DNA of 64,000 nt. Origin: JACZST01 sp964195155 (lineage in GTDB: Bacteria > Actinomycetota > Acidimicrobiia > Spongiisociales > UBA5794). The DNA is taken from the NCBI GenBank assembly GCA_964195155.1, contig CAXMOP010000045.1, positions 48,184 to 112,183 on the forward strand, in the 5' to 3' direction. The notes beneath the pieces were generated by a model that saw only the letters and a list, made by a program, of their open reading frames with translations, made no database searches and was not told the DNA's origin. How positions within the stretch are numbered: position 1 is the first letter of the stretch; the number at the start of each line of letters is the position of its first letter. Shown piece after piece: positions 48,521-58,085 of the stretch. Made by a program: the position numbers and the translations under genes.

Positions 48521-49563
48521 AAGTCGTAGAGCCCTCCCGGCTTCGCTTGTGGTGGGTCGCCGTCGCGTTCGGCGTCCTGGGGTTCACCGCGGTCATCGCC
48601 ATCGGCTTTGGCGCCGTTGCCATTGACCCCGGTGAGATCTTGCGCTCGCTGCTCGATCGACTTCCGTTCGTCGACGTCGAAACCGGCTTGAACGAGCGAC
48701 AGGAGGCCATTCTCTGGCAGATTCGAATGCCACGGATTGTGCTCGGCGGCCTCGTCGGAGCCACGCTCGCCCTGTCCGGCGGGGCGTATCAGGGCTCTTT
48801 CCGGAATCCGCTCGCCGATCCTTACCTTCTCGGCGTTGCCGCCGGCGCCGGGCTCGGTGCCATCCTCGCCTTCGCCTACCTGCCGGCGACAACGGGATGG
48901 CCGATCGGTCCGCTGCCGTTGCTCGCCTTCCTCGGCGGCCTCGGTGGCGTGGCGCTCACCTACCTGGTCGGCTACTCGGTACGTGCCGGAAGGACATCGG
49001 TGACGCTGATCCTCGCCGGGGTTGCGGTCGCTGCCTTCCTGACCGCCCTCCAGACCTACCTGCTGCAACGCGAGTCGGAGACCTTGCGCCAGGTCTATGG
49101 CTGGATCCTCGGTCGGTTGACCACCGTTGGGTGGGGCGAGGTGCTGCTCATCCTTCCTTACGTGATCGTCGCCGGAGTCTTGGTGTTGGGGGCGAGGAGA
49201 AGACTCGACGTACTGAGCGTCGGCGATGAAGAGGCTCGCGCCCTCGGTGTCGACGCCGGGCGTGTGCGCCTGGTCGTGGTGCTCGCAGCCACGCTTGGGA
49301 CCGCAGCGGTGGTCGCGGTTTCCGGGCTGATCGGATTCGTCGGGATCATCGTCCCCCACACCATCCGAATCGTCTTCAGCACCTCCTACAAAGTGGTGCT
49401 TCCGCTCGCCGTGATCTACGGCGCGGCGTTCCTGATCGCAGCCGATCTGATTGCGAGGACCGTGGTGTCTCCGGGGGAGTTGCCAATCGGTGTGGTGACG
49501 GCGTTCTTCGGTGCGCCGTTTTTCGCTTTCGTTCTCCGGTCGAGTCGGGGGATCGGCGCATGA
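48517..49563 (+). CDS. btuC: cobalamin ABC transporter permease
   Basis: A 348 aa FecCD-family permease with about ten helices. The signature is RMPRIVLGGLVGATLALSGGAYQGSFRNPLADPYLLGVAAGAGLG, and the coupling region has EEARALGVDAGRVRLVVVLAATLGTAAVVAVSGLIGFVGIIVPH. GTG start at 48517 overlaps the btuF stop; the frame to 48451 is not used. Confidence 0.93.
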   Translation: MKVVEPSRLRLWWVAVAFGVLGFTAVIAIGFGAVAIDPGEILRSLLDRLPFVDVETGLNERQEAILWQIRMPRIVLGGLVGATLALSGGAYQGSFRNPLADPYLLGVAAGAGLGAILAFAYLPATTGWPIGPLPLLAFLGGLGGVALTYLVGYSVRAGRTSVTLILAGVAVAAFLTALQTYLLQRESETLRQVYGWILGRLTTVGWGEVLLILPYVIVAGVLVLGARRRLDVLSVGDEEARALGVDAGRVRLVVVLAATLGTAAVVAVSGLIGFVGIIVPHTIRIVFSTSYKVVLPLAVIYGAAFLIAADLIARTVVSPGELPIGVVTAFFGAPFFAFVLRSSRGIGA

Positions 49564-50348
49564 CTGCAGCGATCGCATTCAGCGACGTCTCGGTTCGGCT
49601 CGGCGGCGCCCTGATCCTCGACCGACTGTCGCTGGACATCGATGGAGGGTCATGGGTGGGGCTCATCGGACCCAACGGTGCCGGCAAGACCACCGTGCTT
49701 CGCTGTGTCGGCGATGCCGTTGAGTTCGAGGGCCGCGTCAACCTCGGTGCCAAACCGGTGATGGAGATGACGGCGCGGGAGGTGGCGCTCGAGGTTTCTC
49801 TGGTGCCCCAGCATCCGGTCCTGCCCGAGGGTACGAACGTCGTTGATTACGTGTTGCTCGGACGCACACCACACCGGGGTGCCATGACCTCGGAATCCGT
49901 GCACGACCTCGATGTCGTCGGCGAGGTGATGCACAACCTCGACCTCGGAGACTTCTCGGATCGGGACGTGGCATCCCTGTCGGGAGGGGAGCTGCAGCGG
50001 GTGGTGATCGCCCGCGCACTCGCCCAGCAGACCCCGGTCCTGCTGCTCGACGAGCCGACGACCGCATTGGACATTGGGAACCAGCAGGAGGTGATGGAGT
50101 TGATCGACCGGCTGCGACACGAGCGCGGGCTGACCGTGTTGAGTGCGATGCATGACCTCACGATCGCTGGCCAGTTCACCGATCGTCTGCTCATGTTGTC
50201 CGAGGGCACGATCGTGGCTGAAGGGTCCGCGTCGGAGGTACTGACACCCGACCTGATCAGGCAGTACTACGCAGCCGCGGTACGCGTCGAGCACGATCCG
50301 TCCGGAGGCGTGGTGGTCATACCGCTTCGCCGGTCGGAATCAGTTTGA
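49560..50348 (+). CDS. btuD: cobalamin ABC transporter ATP-binding protein
   Basis: A 262 aa ABC ATPase. Walker A is GPNGAGKTTVLR, signature LSGGELQRVVIARALAQ, Walker B VLLLDEPTTALD and switch His in SAMHDLT. It overlaps btuC by 4 bp; the three genes form one riboswitch-led operon. Its end overlaps the convergent VIT1-like gene by 9 bp. Confidence 0.94.
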   Translation: MTAAIAFSDVSVRLGGALILDRLSLDIDGGSWVGLIGPNGAGKTTVLRCVGDAVEFEGRVNLGAKPVMEMTAREVALEVSLVPQHPVLPEGTNVVDYVLLGRTPHRGAMTSESVHDLDVVGEVMHNLDLGDFSDRDVASLSGGELQRVVIARALAQQTPVLLLDEPTTALDIGNQQEVMELIDRLRHERGLTVLSAMHDLTIAGQFTDRLLMLSEGTIVAEGSASEVLTPDLIRQYYAAAVRVEHDPSGGVVVIPLRRSESV

Positions 50349-51071
50349 GATCAGGCTTTCGACGAGCCGTCCAATACTGAAGCTGATTCCGCCGCCGATC
50401 AGACCGATCATGAGGTTCTCGAACCCCGAGACGAAGGGGTTGGTCTTGGTCATGACGGTCTTGCCGGCGCCGACGATGAAGAGGGCGGCACCGCTGAGGA
50501 CGGCAGCAACGGTTAATGCAACCGCGGTGTCGTCGAAGATTCCGAACGGGACGACCGACGGGAGCGCCCCGAGGAGGAAGAGGCCTCCGGCGGTGGCTGC
50601 GGCGAGCCAGGGACTGCGCCGTTCGGTGGCGACGACGCCGAACTCGAGCCCGGCCATCACCCCCAGCATCACGTCGTCGTTGCCGTCGATGATGCGGACA
50701 ACGGTTTCCAGTTCATCGCCGTCGAGGCCCATGTCCCCGAACATGTCACGAAGCTCCTGTCGTTCGTGATCGCGGTGGTTGGCCAGGTGCTCGATCTCGA
50801 GCTCCATCTCGGCGGTGAACACCTGTTCCTGGGATTTGGTTGCGATGTACTCTCCCGCACCCATCGACACCATCCCGGCAACGGCACCGGCGATGCTGGT
50901 GAGCAGTACCTGGGTTGTGGTGAGCCCGCCACCGACCACGCCGGCGACGAGCAGAAACGTCGACACCAGGCCGTCGTTGACTCCGAGGATGATGTCGCGC
51001 AGATACTGACGCGACTCACCGAGGTGTTGAACATATCCCTGTGGCGTCGGGGTCGTGCGGGGGTCGCCCAT
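50340..51071 (-). CDS. VIT1/CCC1-family transporter
   Basis: A 243 aa protein with five predicted helices in the CCC1 pattern: YLRDIILGVNDGLVSTFLLVAGVVGGG at the N-terminus, the MVSMGAGEYIATKSQ motif, and a cytoplasmic metal-binding helix rich in Glu/Asp/His (EMELEIEHLANHRDHERQELRDMF). Members move Fe2+ or Mn2+ into vacuoles or out of bacterial cells. I chose ATG 51071. Confidence 0.9.
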   Translation of the reverse strand: MGDPRTTPTPQGYVQHLGESRQYLRDIILGVNDGLVSTFLLVAGVVGGGLTTTQVLLTSIAGAVAGMVSMGAGEYIATKSQEQVFTAEMELEIEHLANHRDHERQELRDMFGDMGLDGDELETVVRIIDGNDDVMLGVMAGLEFGVVATERRSPWLAAATAGGLFLLGALPSVVPFGIFDDTAVALTVAAVLSGAALFIVGAGKTVMTKTNPFVSGFENLMIGLIGGGISFSIGRLVESLISN

Positions 51072-51121
51072 CGGGAAAGGGTAGTGGCGACATGAGGATG
51101 CCCCCACCTTCGCCCCGACGG

Positions 51122-51586
51122 CTACTCCTCGGTGAGGACGAACATGACCGGGTCGCGACCTGAGCGCTTCCGGTACGTCTCGTATGGCCAGATCTCGTTG
51201 AACCGAGCCCAGTAGCGGTCGAATTCAGAGCCGGCGATCGTGGAGGCAATGACGTCGGTTGCCACGCCGTCGCGTTCGAGTACGGCGGTCGGATTCGCTT
51301 GCAGGTTGGCGACCCAGTCGGGGCGTTCCGGTCGTCCCCAATTGGTGCCGACGATCACCGTGCCGCCTTCGTCGGACGGAATTTCCAGGAGGGGGATGAT
51401 GCTTGGCAATCCGGACCGGCGTCCGGTGGTTGTCAGATGGACGAGGGGAAGATCGGTGCCGAGGGTCGAGTCGGGAAGTCGCCGGCCCCGGGAATACGAG
51501 TCAAATGGCCTGACGAAGGTTCGTCCCAGCCACGCGAGCATCCGGGTTCGGCCAAAGAGCACGACGAAGCGTTGGTAGGGGTTCAT
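51122..51586 (-). CDS. deazaflavin-dependent (F420) nitroreductase-family protein
   Basis: A 154 aa split beta-barrel protein. LVHLTTTGRRSGLPSIIPLLEIPSDEGGTVIVGTNWGRPERPDWVANLQANPTAVLERDG is the signature of the DDN/FDOR-A group, which uses F420H2. Start at ATG 51586 (MNPYQRFVVLFGR) with GGAGG upstream; the frame to 51631 is not favoured. F420 use would fit an actinobacterium. Confidence 0.88.
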   Translation of the reverse strand: MNPYQRFVVLFGRTRMLAWLGRTFVRPFDSYSRGRRLPDSTLGTDLPLVHLTTTGRRSGLPSIIPLLEIPSDEGGTVIVGTNWGRPERPDWVANLQANPTAVLERDGVATDVIASTIAGSEFDRYWARFNEIWPYETYRKRSGRDPVMFVLTEE

Positions 51587-51629
51587 CGTCGTCCTCCGTT
51601 CTACGATCTGCCGGTAGCCTCTTCGGCCC

Positions 51630-52457
51630 ATGAGCCAGGCACTGGCGCTTGCATCAGCATTCTTCTACGGAATCGGCGACTTCGCCGGCGGCTACGCCAC
51701 CAAGCGAGTGTCGGTGTGGCGGGTTATCGCCTGGGCTCAGCTCCTCGGCCTCGCCCTGCTCGGGGTCGGCCTGTTCGTGGTGGCGGCCCCGCGGGTCACC
51801 GCTGCGGATCTCCTCTGGGGCTCGGTCGCAGGACTGGCGGGTCTGGCCGGACTGGTGCTGCTGTATCTATCGCTGGCACGCGGGACGATGGCGATCGTTG
51901 CGCCCATCTCCGGAGCGGTCGCGGCCGCGGTTCCGGTCGTCTTCGACCTGATCGACGGTCCGGGCCTCACCACGCGGCAGGGTCTTGGCGTAGCCATGGC
52001 GCTCGGCGCCATCCTGCTGGTGGGTCTCGGGCACGACGCCACCCAGATCGATCGACGCTCGCTGCTGGGTGGGGTCGTCGCCGGAGCGATGTTCGGGCTG
52101 TTCTTCATCGCGCTTGCCCAAACCGATCCCGCCTCGGGGTTGTGGCCGCTGGTGGCCGCGAGGGCGACCACGATCCCCGTCGCTTTTGCGATTGCGGCCT
52201 ATCGCGGGGTCGCCGGCCCGCCGCGGTCGAGTGATCTCGGTGTGGTGGTTGTCGCGGGAACCTTCGACATGGCGGCGAATATCGCCGGCGCCCTCGCCTT
52301 GCAGCGCGGTCCTGTCGGCGTCACTGCGGTCCTGGTCTCGCTCTATCCGGCGGTCACTGCGGTCACCGCGATCGTGGTGCTCCACGAACGGCCGACCGGA
52401 CTCCAGATCGCCGGCATCATTCTCGCCATGGCGGCACTCGTTGCCCTTGTGGGGTAG
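51630..52457 (+). CDS. EamA/DMT-family transporter
   Basis: A 275 aa ten-helix transporter. Two EamA repeats are seen: ALALASAFFYGIGDFAGGYATKRVSVWRVIAWAQLLGL and the second ending VVAGTFDMAANIAGALALQRGPVGVTAVLVSLYPAVTAVTAIVVLHERPTGLQIAGIILAMAAL. Substrate unknown. Divergent from the F420 protein, with a 43 bp gap. Confidence 0.9.
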   Translation: MSQALALASAFFYGIGDFAGGYATKRVSVWRVIAWAQLLGLALLGVGLFVVAAPRVTAADLLWGSVAGLAGLAGLVLLYLSLARGTMAIVAPISGAVAAAVPVVFDLIDGPGLTTRQGLGVAMALGAILLVGLGHDATQIDRRSLLGGVVAGAMFGLFFIALAQTDPASGLWPLVAARATTIPVAFAIAAYRGVAGPPRSSDLGVVVVAGTFDMAANIAGALALQRGPVGVTAVLVSLYPAVTAVTAIVVLHERPTGLQIAGIILAMAALVALVG

Positions 52458-52487
52458 CGAGGCGTCGAGGGTGCCATATGCGTGCGC

Positions 52488-52973
52488 CTAGATATCGGCT
52501 TCCCGCTCGTGCTCTTCTTGCTCCGCGTGACCCTCACGGAGCATCGGAGACGTACCCGCGTCACCCATGAGCACCTGGTCTTGGGCGACGATCTTGCCTT
52601 TCACGGTGAGCGCATAGATGATTGCTGCGCCGACGAGGATGCCTGCCAGCCCCCAGAACACGTTGAGCTGGAGGTTGCCGATGCCGTTCACGACCGTGGC
52701 CGCGCCGAAGATGATTCCGACGACGCGTGCCCAGGGTTTCGCTGACAGCACGCCCCACGCAGAGATGAGCATCAACGCGGCAATCCCGAGGTTGACCCAC
52801 CCGACCAGCCTCACGGTGGACTCCGAGGTGTAGTCCGACATCGCCAAGGCCCAGGAGGTGTTCAGGACGAAGGTCATGCCGGTCGAGATGTGAGACACGC
52901 TTCCGATGACGATCATGACCGAGGCGAAGACAATCCAGCCCGATGTTCCTTGGCTTTCCTGAGCAGCGGTCAT
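52488..52973 (-). CDS. four-helix membrane protein (DUF7144-like)
   Basis: A 161 aa protein with four predicted helices: GWIVFASVMIVIGSVSHISTGMTF, WVNLGIAALMLISAWGV, VVGIIFGAATVVNGIGNL and GLAGILVGAAIIYALTV, then a charged tail. I recall this layout from actinobacterial DUF7144 proteins; function is unknown. Start at 52973 (MTAAQESQG); the frame continues to 53171. Confidence 0.75.
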   Translation of the reverse strand: MTAAQESQGTSGWIVFASVMIVIGSVSHISTGMTFVLNTSWALAMSDYTSESTVRLVGWVNLGIAALMLISAWGVLSAKPWARVVGIIFGAATVVNGIGNLQLNVFWGLAGILVGAAIIYALTVKGKIVAQDQVLMGDAGTSPMLREGHAEQEEHEREADI

Positions 52974-53081
52974 ATGCCCTCCTCTGGTTGCACCAATTCT
53001 AGAGGCTCGACCCGAGCGGAGTAGACCGGCGATCCGCGGCTGCCGTAGCGGTTGCCAGCGGCATCGTCGATACTGGATGCA

Positions 53082-54821
53082 ATGACAACGGAAACCAGGC
53101 ACCTGACTGCCGTCCACGGCGACGTGGCCGGCTACAGCAAGCTGACCGCAGACAACGAGATCGAGACCCACGCCACGCTCCAGTCGCTGCGTCGCATCAT
53201 CGAAGAGGAGATCGCGGCGGTCGACGGAGAGGTGGTCCAGTTCGTCGGAGACGAGTTCCTCGCCGTGGTCCCAACCGAATCAGGCGCCCTGTCTGCGGCG
53301 CCTACGATCCAGAGAAGAATCGCTGCCGAGACCGAGAGCCTGCCGCCGGGCAGGAAGATGCGTTTCCGCATCGGGGTCAACTCCGGCGAGATCTCCGTTG
53401 AGGATGGCCAGTGGTACGGGGATGCGATCAACATCGCCGCCAGGCTCCAGGCCTTGGCCGATCCCGGGGGCGTCAACGTCTCCGAGGGCACCCTCGATGC
53501 TGCAGGAGACGTCGCAAACGGTCTTGAGGCCCTCGGTCGCAAGCGGTTGAAGAACATCCCGGAGCCCGTGGCGATCATCAAGATCATCGACGAGGAGGCG
53601 GCGGGCGACCGCACCAAGCCGTGGCGGAGGCGTATGCCGCTCCCGAAACGGCCTTCGCTTGCGGTGAGCCCGTTCGTCAACCTGGGTGATCCCGAAGACA
53701 GCTACTTCGCCGACGGTTTGATGATGAGCCTGGTCATCTCCTTGATGCGCATCCCGGGCCTCGACGTGGTCAGCGAAACGTCGACCCTTGGCTACCGAGA
53801 CCACCCCTTCTCAGCGCAGCAGATCGGCCACGAGCTCGGGGTCCGGTACGTGCTCGAGGGTGCGGTGCAGCGTTCCGGTGACACCGTTCGGGTGATGACG
53901 CAGGTGCTCGACGTCGAGGAGTCGACCACGGCATGGGCCGACCGCTTCGACGCCACGTTCGACGACGTCTTCGCCGCGCAGGACGACATCGTCTATGCCA
54001 TCGTGACGGCGCTCGACATCGAGGTGATCCGCGGTGAGGTAGCTAGGGCGTACCGGTCGAAGCTGGATCCGGCTTCGGTAGAGGACGGGTATCGAGGTCT
54101 GCAGCATCTCAGCAACGGGACCGCAGAGGACGTGCGTCTTGCCGTCGCCGACTTCGAGAAGGTCATCGAACGCCAGCCCGACTCGCCAAGCGGGTACATG
54201 ATGGCGGCATTGGCCCACCTGTGGACGGTGCTTTTCATCCCGGATTCAGACGAGGACGCCCACTACGTCGAAGCCGAGCGCTTCGCCCATCTTGCGGTCG
54301 AGCGCGACGATGAGTCCGGGATCGGGCAGACCGTACTCGCCCACGCCATGGTCCACCGGCACGACTGGGACGGGGCGCTCGAGGCAACGAAGCTCGCCAT
54401 CGCGGCCCGGCCATCATGCGACCTCTCCTACGGGGTGGCGGCGTCGGTGATGCGTTACGCCGGGGATGTCGACAGCGCGGTGGACTTCGCCAATCGGGCG
54501 ATTCGGCTCAGCCCGCTGTTCTCCGGCTGGTACGAGAGCATCATGGCCAATGCTCAGTTCGTCGCAGGAAATTATGACGAGGCTGCCAAGATCGCCGAGG
54601 GCGTCGTCGCCGAGGACGACGGGCAGGTCGAAGCGCTGCTCACCCTCGCCGCCTCTCAGGCTGCCCTCGGTAGGGAGCGACATGCTGCTGCCGCGCTCGA
54701 GCACGCCCGCGAGACCCGGCCGGGGTTGAGCGCTGAGGCGCTTCGCCGGGATCTCCCGTATCGCGATGAAGAAGCACTGTCCCGATTCATCCAGGAGCTC
54801 GAGTCGAGCGGCCTGGGCTAG
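53082..54821 (+). CDS. class III adenylate/guanylate cyclase with TolB-like and TPR domains
   Basis: A 579 aa protein. The cyclase domain (about 1-170) has LTAVHGDVAGYSKLTADN, FVGDEFLAVVP, and YGDAINIAARLQALADPGG. A FlgO/TolB-like segment follows (LAVSPFVNLGDPEDSYFADGLMMSLVISLMRIPGLDVVSETSTLGYRDH...), then about 250 residues of TPR-like helices. This layout is common among regulatory cyclases in soil bacteria. Start at ATG 53082. Confidence 0.85.
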   Translation: MTTETRHLTAVHGDVAGYSKLTADNEIETHATLQSLRRIIEEEIAAVDGEVVQFVGDEFLAVVPTESGALSAAPTIQRRIAAETESLPPGRKMRFRIGVNSGEISVEDGQWYGDAINIAARLQALADPGGVNVSEGTLDAAGDVANGLEALGRKRLKNIPEPVAIIKIIDEEAAGDRTKPWRRRMPLPKRPSLAVSPFVNLGDPEDSYFADGLMMSLVISLMRIPGLDVVSETSTLGYRDHPFSAQQIGHELGVRYVLEGAVQRSGDTVRVMTQVLDVEESTTAWADRFDATFDDVFAAQDDIVYAIVTALDIEVIRGEVARAYRSKLDPASVEDGYRGLQHLSNGTAEDVRLAVADFEKVIERQPDSPSGYMMAALAHLWTVLFIPDSDEDAHYVEAERFAHLAVERDDESGIGQTVLAHAMVHRHDWDGALEATKLAIAARPSCDLSYGVAASVMRYAGDVDSAVDFANRAIRLSPLFSGWYESIMANAQFVAGNYDEAAKIAEGVVAEDDGQVEALLTLAASQAALGRERHAAAALEHARETRPGLSAEALRRDLPYRDEEALSRFIQELESSGLG

Positions 54822-54880
54822 CCCCCGGGCCCCGGGGAGTCAGTCGTCGCGCCGTCGCTAATCTTGGCCGAGAGACGTAG

Positions 54881-55261
54881 ATGATCGACACGCCCCGCCC
54901 CGAGTTCTTCGACCTTGCCTCGCTGCGACGCGCCTTCGCCGTGGCCGACCCCGATGGCGAGGCCGCACTCAACTGGCTGCTTTATGCATCGGCGGCGCTG
55001 TTGATGTCGGCGGTGCTGCTGGTGACCACCTCACCTTCCTTGATGGGTATCGCCCTGGCGATCGTTCCCTGGATCGTGCTGACCATGGCAGGCTGGTTGT
55101 GGATCTCTCCTGCGGTCCGCGGCCAGATGGCAGTGGATCATCAACGCCGCCGCCAGGAAGCGCATGCGCGCGCCCTGGCAGCCGACATCCTGCTCGACGA
55201 GACGACCTCCAGGGACCAGCGGCGAGCGGCCGCGGCGGTCATGCTTGGCCCTTCTGATTGA
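54881..55261 (+). CDS. hypothetical two-helix membrane protein
   Basis: A 126 aa protein: charged N-terminus, two helices (NWLLYASAALLMSAVLLVTT and LMGIALAIVPWIVLTMAGWLWI), then a long basic helix. The stop overlaps the TTG start of the following SRPBCC gene by 4 bp, so the two are probably coupled. Function unknown. Confidence 0.75.
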   Translation: MIDTPRPEFFDLASLRRAFAVADPDGEAALNWLLYASAALLMSAVLLVTTSPSLMGIALAIVPWIVLTMAGWLWISPAVRGQMAVDHQRRRQEAHARALAADILLDETTSRDQRRAAAAVMLGPSD

Positions 55262-55692
55262 TTGTCGTTCGCACCTCGACGGTTATCGACGCCTCAGTCG
55301 AAGCCGTTTGGGCTGACCTTTCCGATCTTCGATCGCATGCGGAGTGGATGCGAGATGCCGTTGCGGTTCATGTGGACCCGCCCGGCGAAGCCGGCGTCGG
55401 TTCGATCCTGAAGGCGGAATCGCGATACGGGCCGATCCGGCTGAGCGACCAGATGGAGGTGACAGAGTGGCTCCCCCGGGTGACCATCGGGGTGCGCCAC
55501 ATCGGGTTGGTCTCCGGTGAGGGTCGCTTTCTGCTCGAAGAGATCGAAGGCGGTGGTACCGCGCTGATCTGGGAGGAGCATCTCCGGTTCCCGACGGTGC
55601 TCGGTGGCCCGGTTGGCGAGCGAATCGCAGCGCCGATGCTTCGATCCGTGTTTCGGGCCAGTCTGAGGGCGTTTGCTGCCCGCCACGCCTGA
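55258..55692 (+). CDS. SRPBCC-family protein
   Basis: A 144 aa helix-grip protein for binding hydrophobic ligands. It starts VVRTSTVIDASVEAVWADLSDLRSHAEWM, typical of polyketide-cyclase/START-like SRPBCC proteins, and ends with a helix (MLRSVFRASLRAFAARH). Start codon is TTG at 55258, so it may begin elsewhere. Ligand unknown. Confidence 0.8.
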   Translation: MIVVRTSTVIDASVEAVWADLSDLRSHAEWMRDAVAVHVDPPGEAGVGSILKAESRYGPIRLSDQMEVTEWLPRVTIGVRHIGLVSGEGRFLLEEIEGGGTALIWEEHLRFPTVLGGPVGERIAAPMLRSVFRASLRAFAARHA

Positions 55693-55698
55693 GCCTCG

Positions 55699-56649
55699 TC
55701 AGGTCGTTGCGCAGCGAGCGGCAAGCGCCTCCTGATCGGGATGTTCTGGCGGTGCTACAGGCTTCGAAGTCAGGGCGCCGAAGTAGACCCCGACCAGCAC
55801 GATGGCCCCGCCGACAACCAGACCAAGGCCGATCGGCTCATCGAGGAGCAGCGTTCCGGCGACCGCGGTGACGAATGGCATCAACACGAACTGGTATGAC
55901 GCCCGCGACGCCGGCCAGTGATTCAGCACGAAGACGTACAGTCCAAACACCGCAACGGACCCGAGCAGCACGAGGTAGATCAGCGCCACCCAGCTCTCGA
56001 CCTCGGCGGGTATCACCCATTCCTCGCCGACCAGGATCGACATCACCAGCATGGCGATGGCGCCTACTGAGACCCCGATGCCGTTCATCGCCACCGGATG
56101 ACACGGCGGGTACTTCTTGACGACAATGCCCGCTTGGGAGAGGCAGAGCGCCGCACCGGCCATGGCAAGCACCGACAGGATCGGGACGCCCTCGGATTGG
56201 GGGGAGTACAACAGAACAGCAATCCCGGCGATGCCGAACAGGCCACCAACGATTCCACGCCAGGCAATGCCTTCGATGCCCTGAACTGCGGCAAGCGTGA
56301 GGGTGAAAAGCGGGACGGCCGCAATGATCACCCCAGCGACGCCGGCGGGCAACTCCACGAGCGCCCAGTAGCCGAGGCCGAGAGCGAGGGAGAAACCGTA
56401 GAAACCGTAGAGCAGACTGCCGATGAGGGCGCGTCCCTTCGGGATAGGGATCCGCCCGATGGCCATCATCGCCCAGAACACGGCACCGGTAAGGACGAAC
56501 CGCAATGCGGCACCGAAGAACGGCGCTAGCTCCTGGTTGCTGAACCGAACCGCGACGAAGTTGAGGCCACCGAAGACGACCACCCCGGCAAAGGCCAAGG
56601 GCACGCGGAAGCCTGCTTCCCCCCGGGCGGTTTCCCGTGCCGTGGTCAC
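55699..56649 (-). CDS. EamA/DMT-family transporter
   Basis: A third DMT protein, 316 aa, with ten helices. The two repeats have PLAFAGVVVFGGLNFVAVRFSNQELAPFFGAALRFVLTGAVFW and a second half with ASYQFVLMPFVTAVAGTLLLDEPIG. Start: GTG at 56649 is preferred because the frame upstream to 56832 has no family match. Convergent with the SRPBCC gene, 6 bp apart. Confidence 0.85.
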   Translation of the reverse strand: MTTARETARGEAGFRVPLAFAGVVVFGGLNFVAVRFSNQELAPFFGAALRFVLTGAVFWAMMAIGRIPIPKGRALIGSLLYGFYGFSLALGLGYWALVELPAGVAGVIIAAVPLFTLTLAAVQGIEGIAWRGIVGGLFGIAGIAVLLYSPQSEGVPILSVLAMAGAALCLSQAGIVVKKYPPCHPVAMNGIGVSVGAIAMLVMSILVGEEWVIPAEVESWVALIYLVLLGSVAVFGLYVFVLNHWPASRASYQFVLMPFVTAVAGTLLLDEPIGLGLVVGGAIVLVGVYFGALTSKPVAPPEHPDQEALAARCATT

Positions 56650-56885
56650 GTCCAGACGGTAGCGGGGGATTTCCGAGCTCGCTGGCGCCTCAACCGAGGG
56701 CTCGGCGCGCTTGCTTCCTCCTTCCCGGGCCCTGGCCGTCACGTCATGTGAGGGCGTACGGTGGTGTGGTCGAGACGAGCACCGACGCAGTCGCAGCCAA
56801 CAACGCCAAGCAATGATCGATATGACCGACACTGCGCACCGCTATACAGGGCATTCCTCGGCGAGCGCTGCCGAAAGGGGAGCAG

Positions 56886-57548
56886 ATGACCGGAGCGACG
56901 CCGGCTATGCCAGGCGGAATCAAGACGGCAGACGTCGTTGACGCGATGGGCCGGATGCATCACCATCGGTGCCATGTGCTCGACATGGTGAGCCCAACCC
57001 CTGAGCGAACGCTCTTCGGGCGCGCCATCACCATCTCGTTCTTCCCGACCTGCAACGAGGAGCTCGATCCGGAGCGGTACAACTTCGCCAACCTCTTCTA
57101 CGAAGCCATCGGCGACGATCCAGAGGACAAGGTGCTGGTGCTGGCGAGCAACGGCCATCCCGATACATCTCTGGGAGGCAGCACCAAGCTTTCGCGCGTT
57201 CAGAACCACCACCTTGCCGGCGTTCTCGCCGACGGGCGTCTTCGCGACTTCCACGAGCTCGCCCAGTACGACTTCGCCACCTACTGCCGCGGTGAGACCA
57301 CCCGTTGGGGCGGCGACGTGCTCAGACCGTTCCAGGCGAACGTGCCGGTGGTGATTTCGGGAGTGGGAATCATCCCGGGCCAGTTCATCCTTGCCGATGC
57401 CTCCGGAGCGGTAGTGATCCCGGAGAACCAAGTCGAGCAGGTGCTCGAAGAGGCCGGAAAGGTAAGCGAGGACGATGCCCGCTCCGTCGAAGAGATTCGC
57501 GTTGAGGATCCTTCCGGCGGGCCCGTCGGAGGCGTCGACCACCATTGA
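56886..57548 (+). CDS. RraA-like (HMG/CHA aldolase-fold) protein
   Basis: A 220 aa protein of the RraA superfamily. ITTADVVDAMGR-like start (KTADVVDAMGRM), then GGSTKLSRVQNHHLAGVLADGRLRDFHEL (the ligand-binding G-G-x-x-x-x-x-A-x-x-x-G-x-D-G-x-x-R-D pattern) and VIPGQFILADASGAVVIPENQVEQVL. Members are aldolases (4-hydroxy-4-methyl-2-oxoglutarate) or regulators of RNase E; which is unclear. GGGGAG precedes the ATG. Confidence 0.85.
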   Translation: MTGATPAMPGGIKTADVVDAMGRMHHHRCHVLDMVSPTPERTLFGRAITISFFPTCNEELDPERYNFANLFYEAIGDDPEDKVLVLASNGHPDTSLGGSTKLSRVQNHHLAGVLADGRLRDFHELAQYDFATYCRGETTRWGGDVLRPFQANVPVVISGVGIIPGQFILADASGAVVIPENQVEQVLEEAGKVSEDDARSVEEIRVEDPSGGPVGGVDHH

Positions 57549-57719
57549 CAGTTCGGGCGGACTCCAACTTCCCAGAGCCCGCGATAATGAGAAAGCGGTG
57601 TCGAAATCGCCGTCGCCGATTCGTTGTATGGATGTAAGAGGGCGCTTGGGAATCTCCGTTTCCATAGCATGGTCATTCGCAGGGACCCTCTCAGGCATCT
57701 CAAGAGGAAAGGAAGCGAC

Positions 57720-58085
57720 ATGCCGCGATATGCAGCGCTCATCTACTCGGTGGAACCGACCGAGCAGCCGAGCGAGGAGGCAATAGGGCAAGTGATCGCC
57801 GACTACACGGAGTTCGGCGAAAAGTCACGCACCGCCGGCGTCAATCTCGGAGGCGAGGCCCTCCACGACACCAACACCGCAACGACCGTCCGCGTCGAAG
57901 GCGGCAAGGGTGGCGAGATCATCACGACTGACGGCCCGTTCGCCGAGACCAAGGAAGCCCTTGGCGGGTTCTATCTGCTCCAGGCATCCGACCTCGACGA
58001 TGCCATCAAATGGGCCTCGCAGATCCCGGGCGCCTGGCACGGTCGTGTCGAGGTGAGACCGATCATGGAGTTCGACACGGAGTGA
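57720..58085 (+). CDS. YCII/DGPF-domain protein
   Basis: A 121 aa protein with the DGPF motif ITTDGPFAETKEALGGFYLLQASDLDDAIKWASQIPGA. Such small proteins are often coded with ECF42-type sigma factors, as here (4 bp overlap). Start at ATG 57720, after AAAGGAAG. A sensing or enzymatic role is not established. Confidence 0.9.
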   Translation: MPRYAALIYSVEPTEQPSEEAIGQVIADYTEFGEKSRTAGVNLGGEALHDTNTATTVRVEGGKGGEIITTDGPFAETKEALGGFYLLQASDLDDAIKWASQIPGAWHGRVEVRPIMEFDTE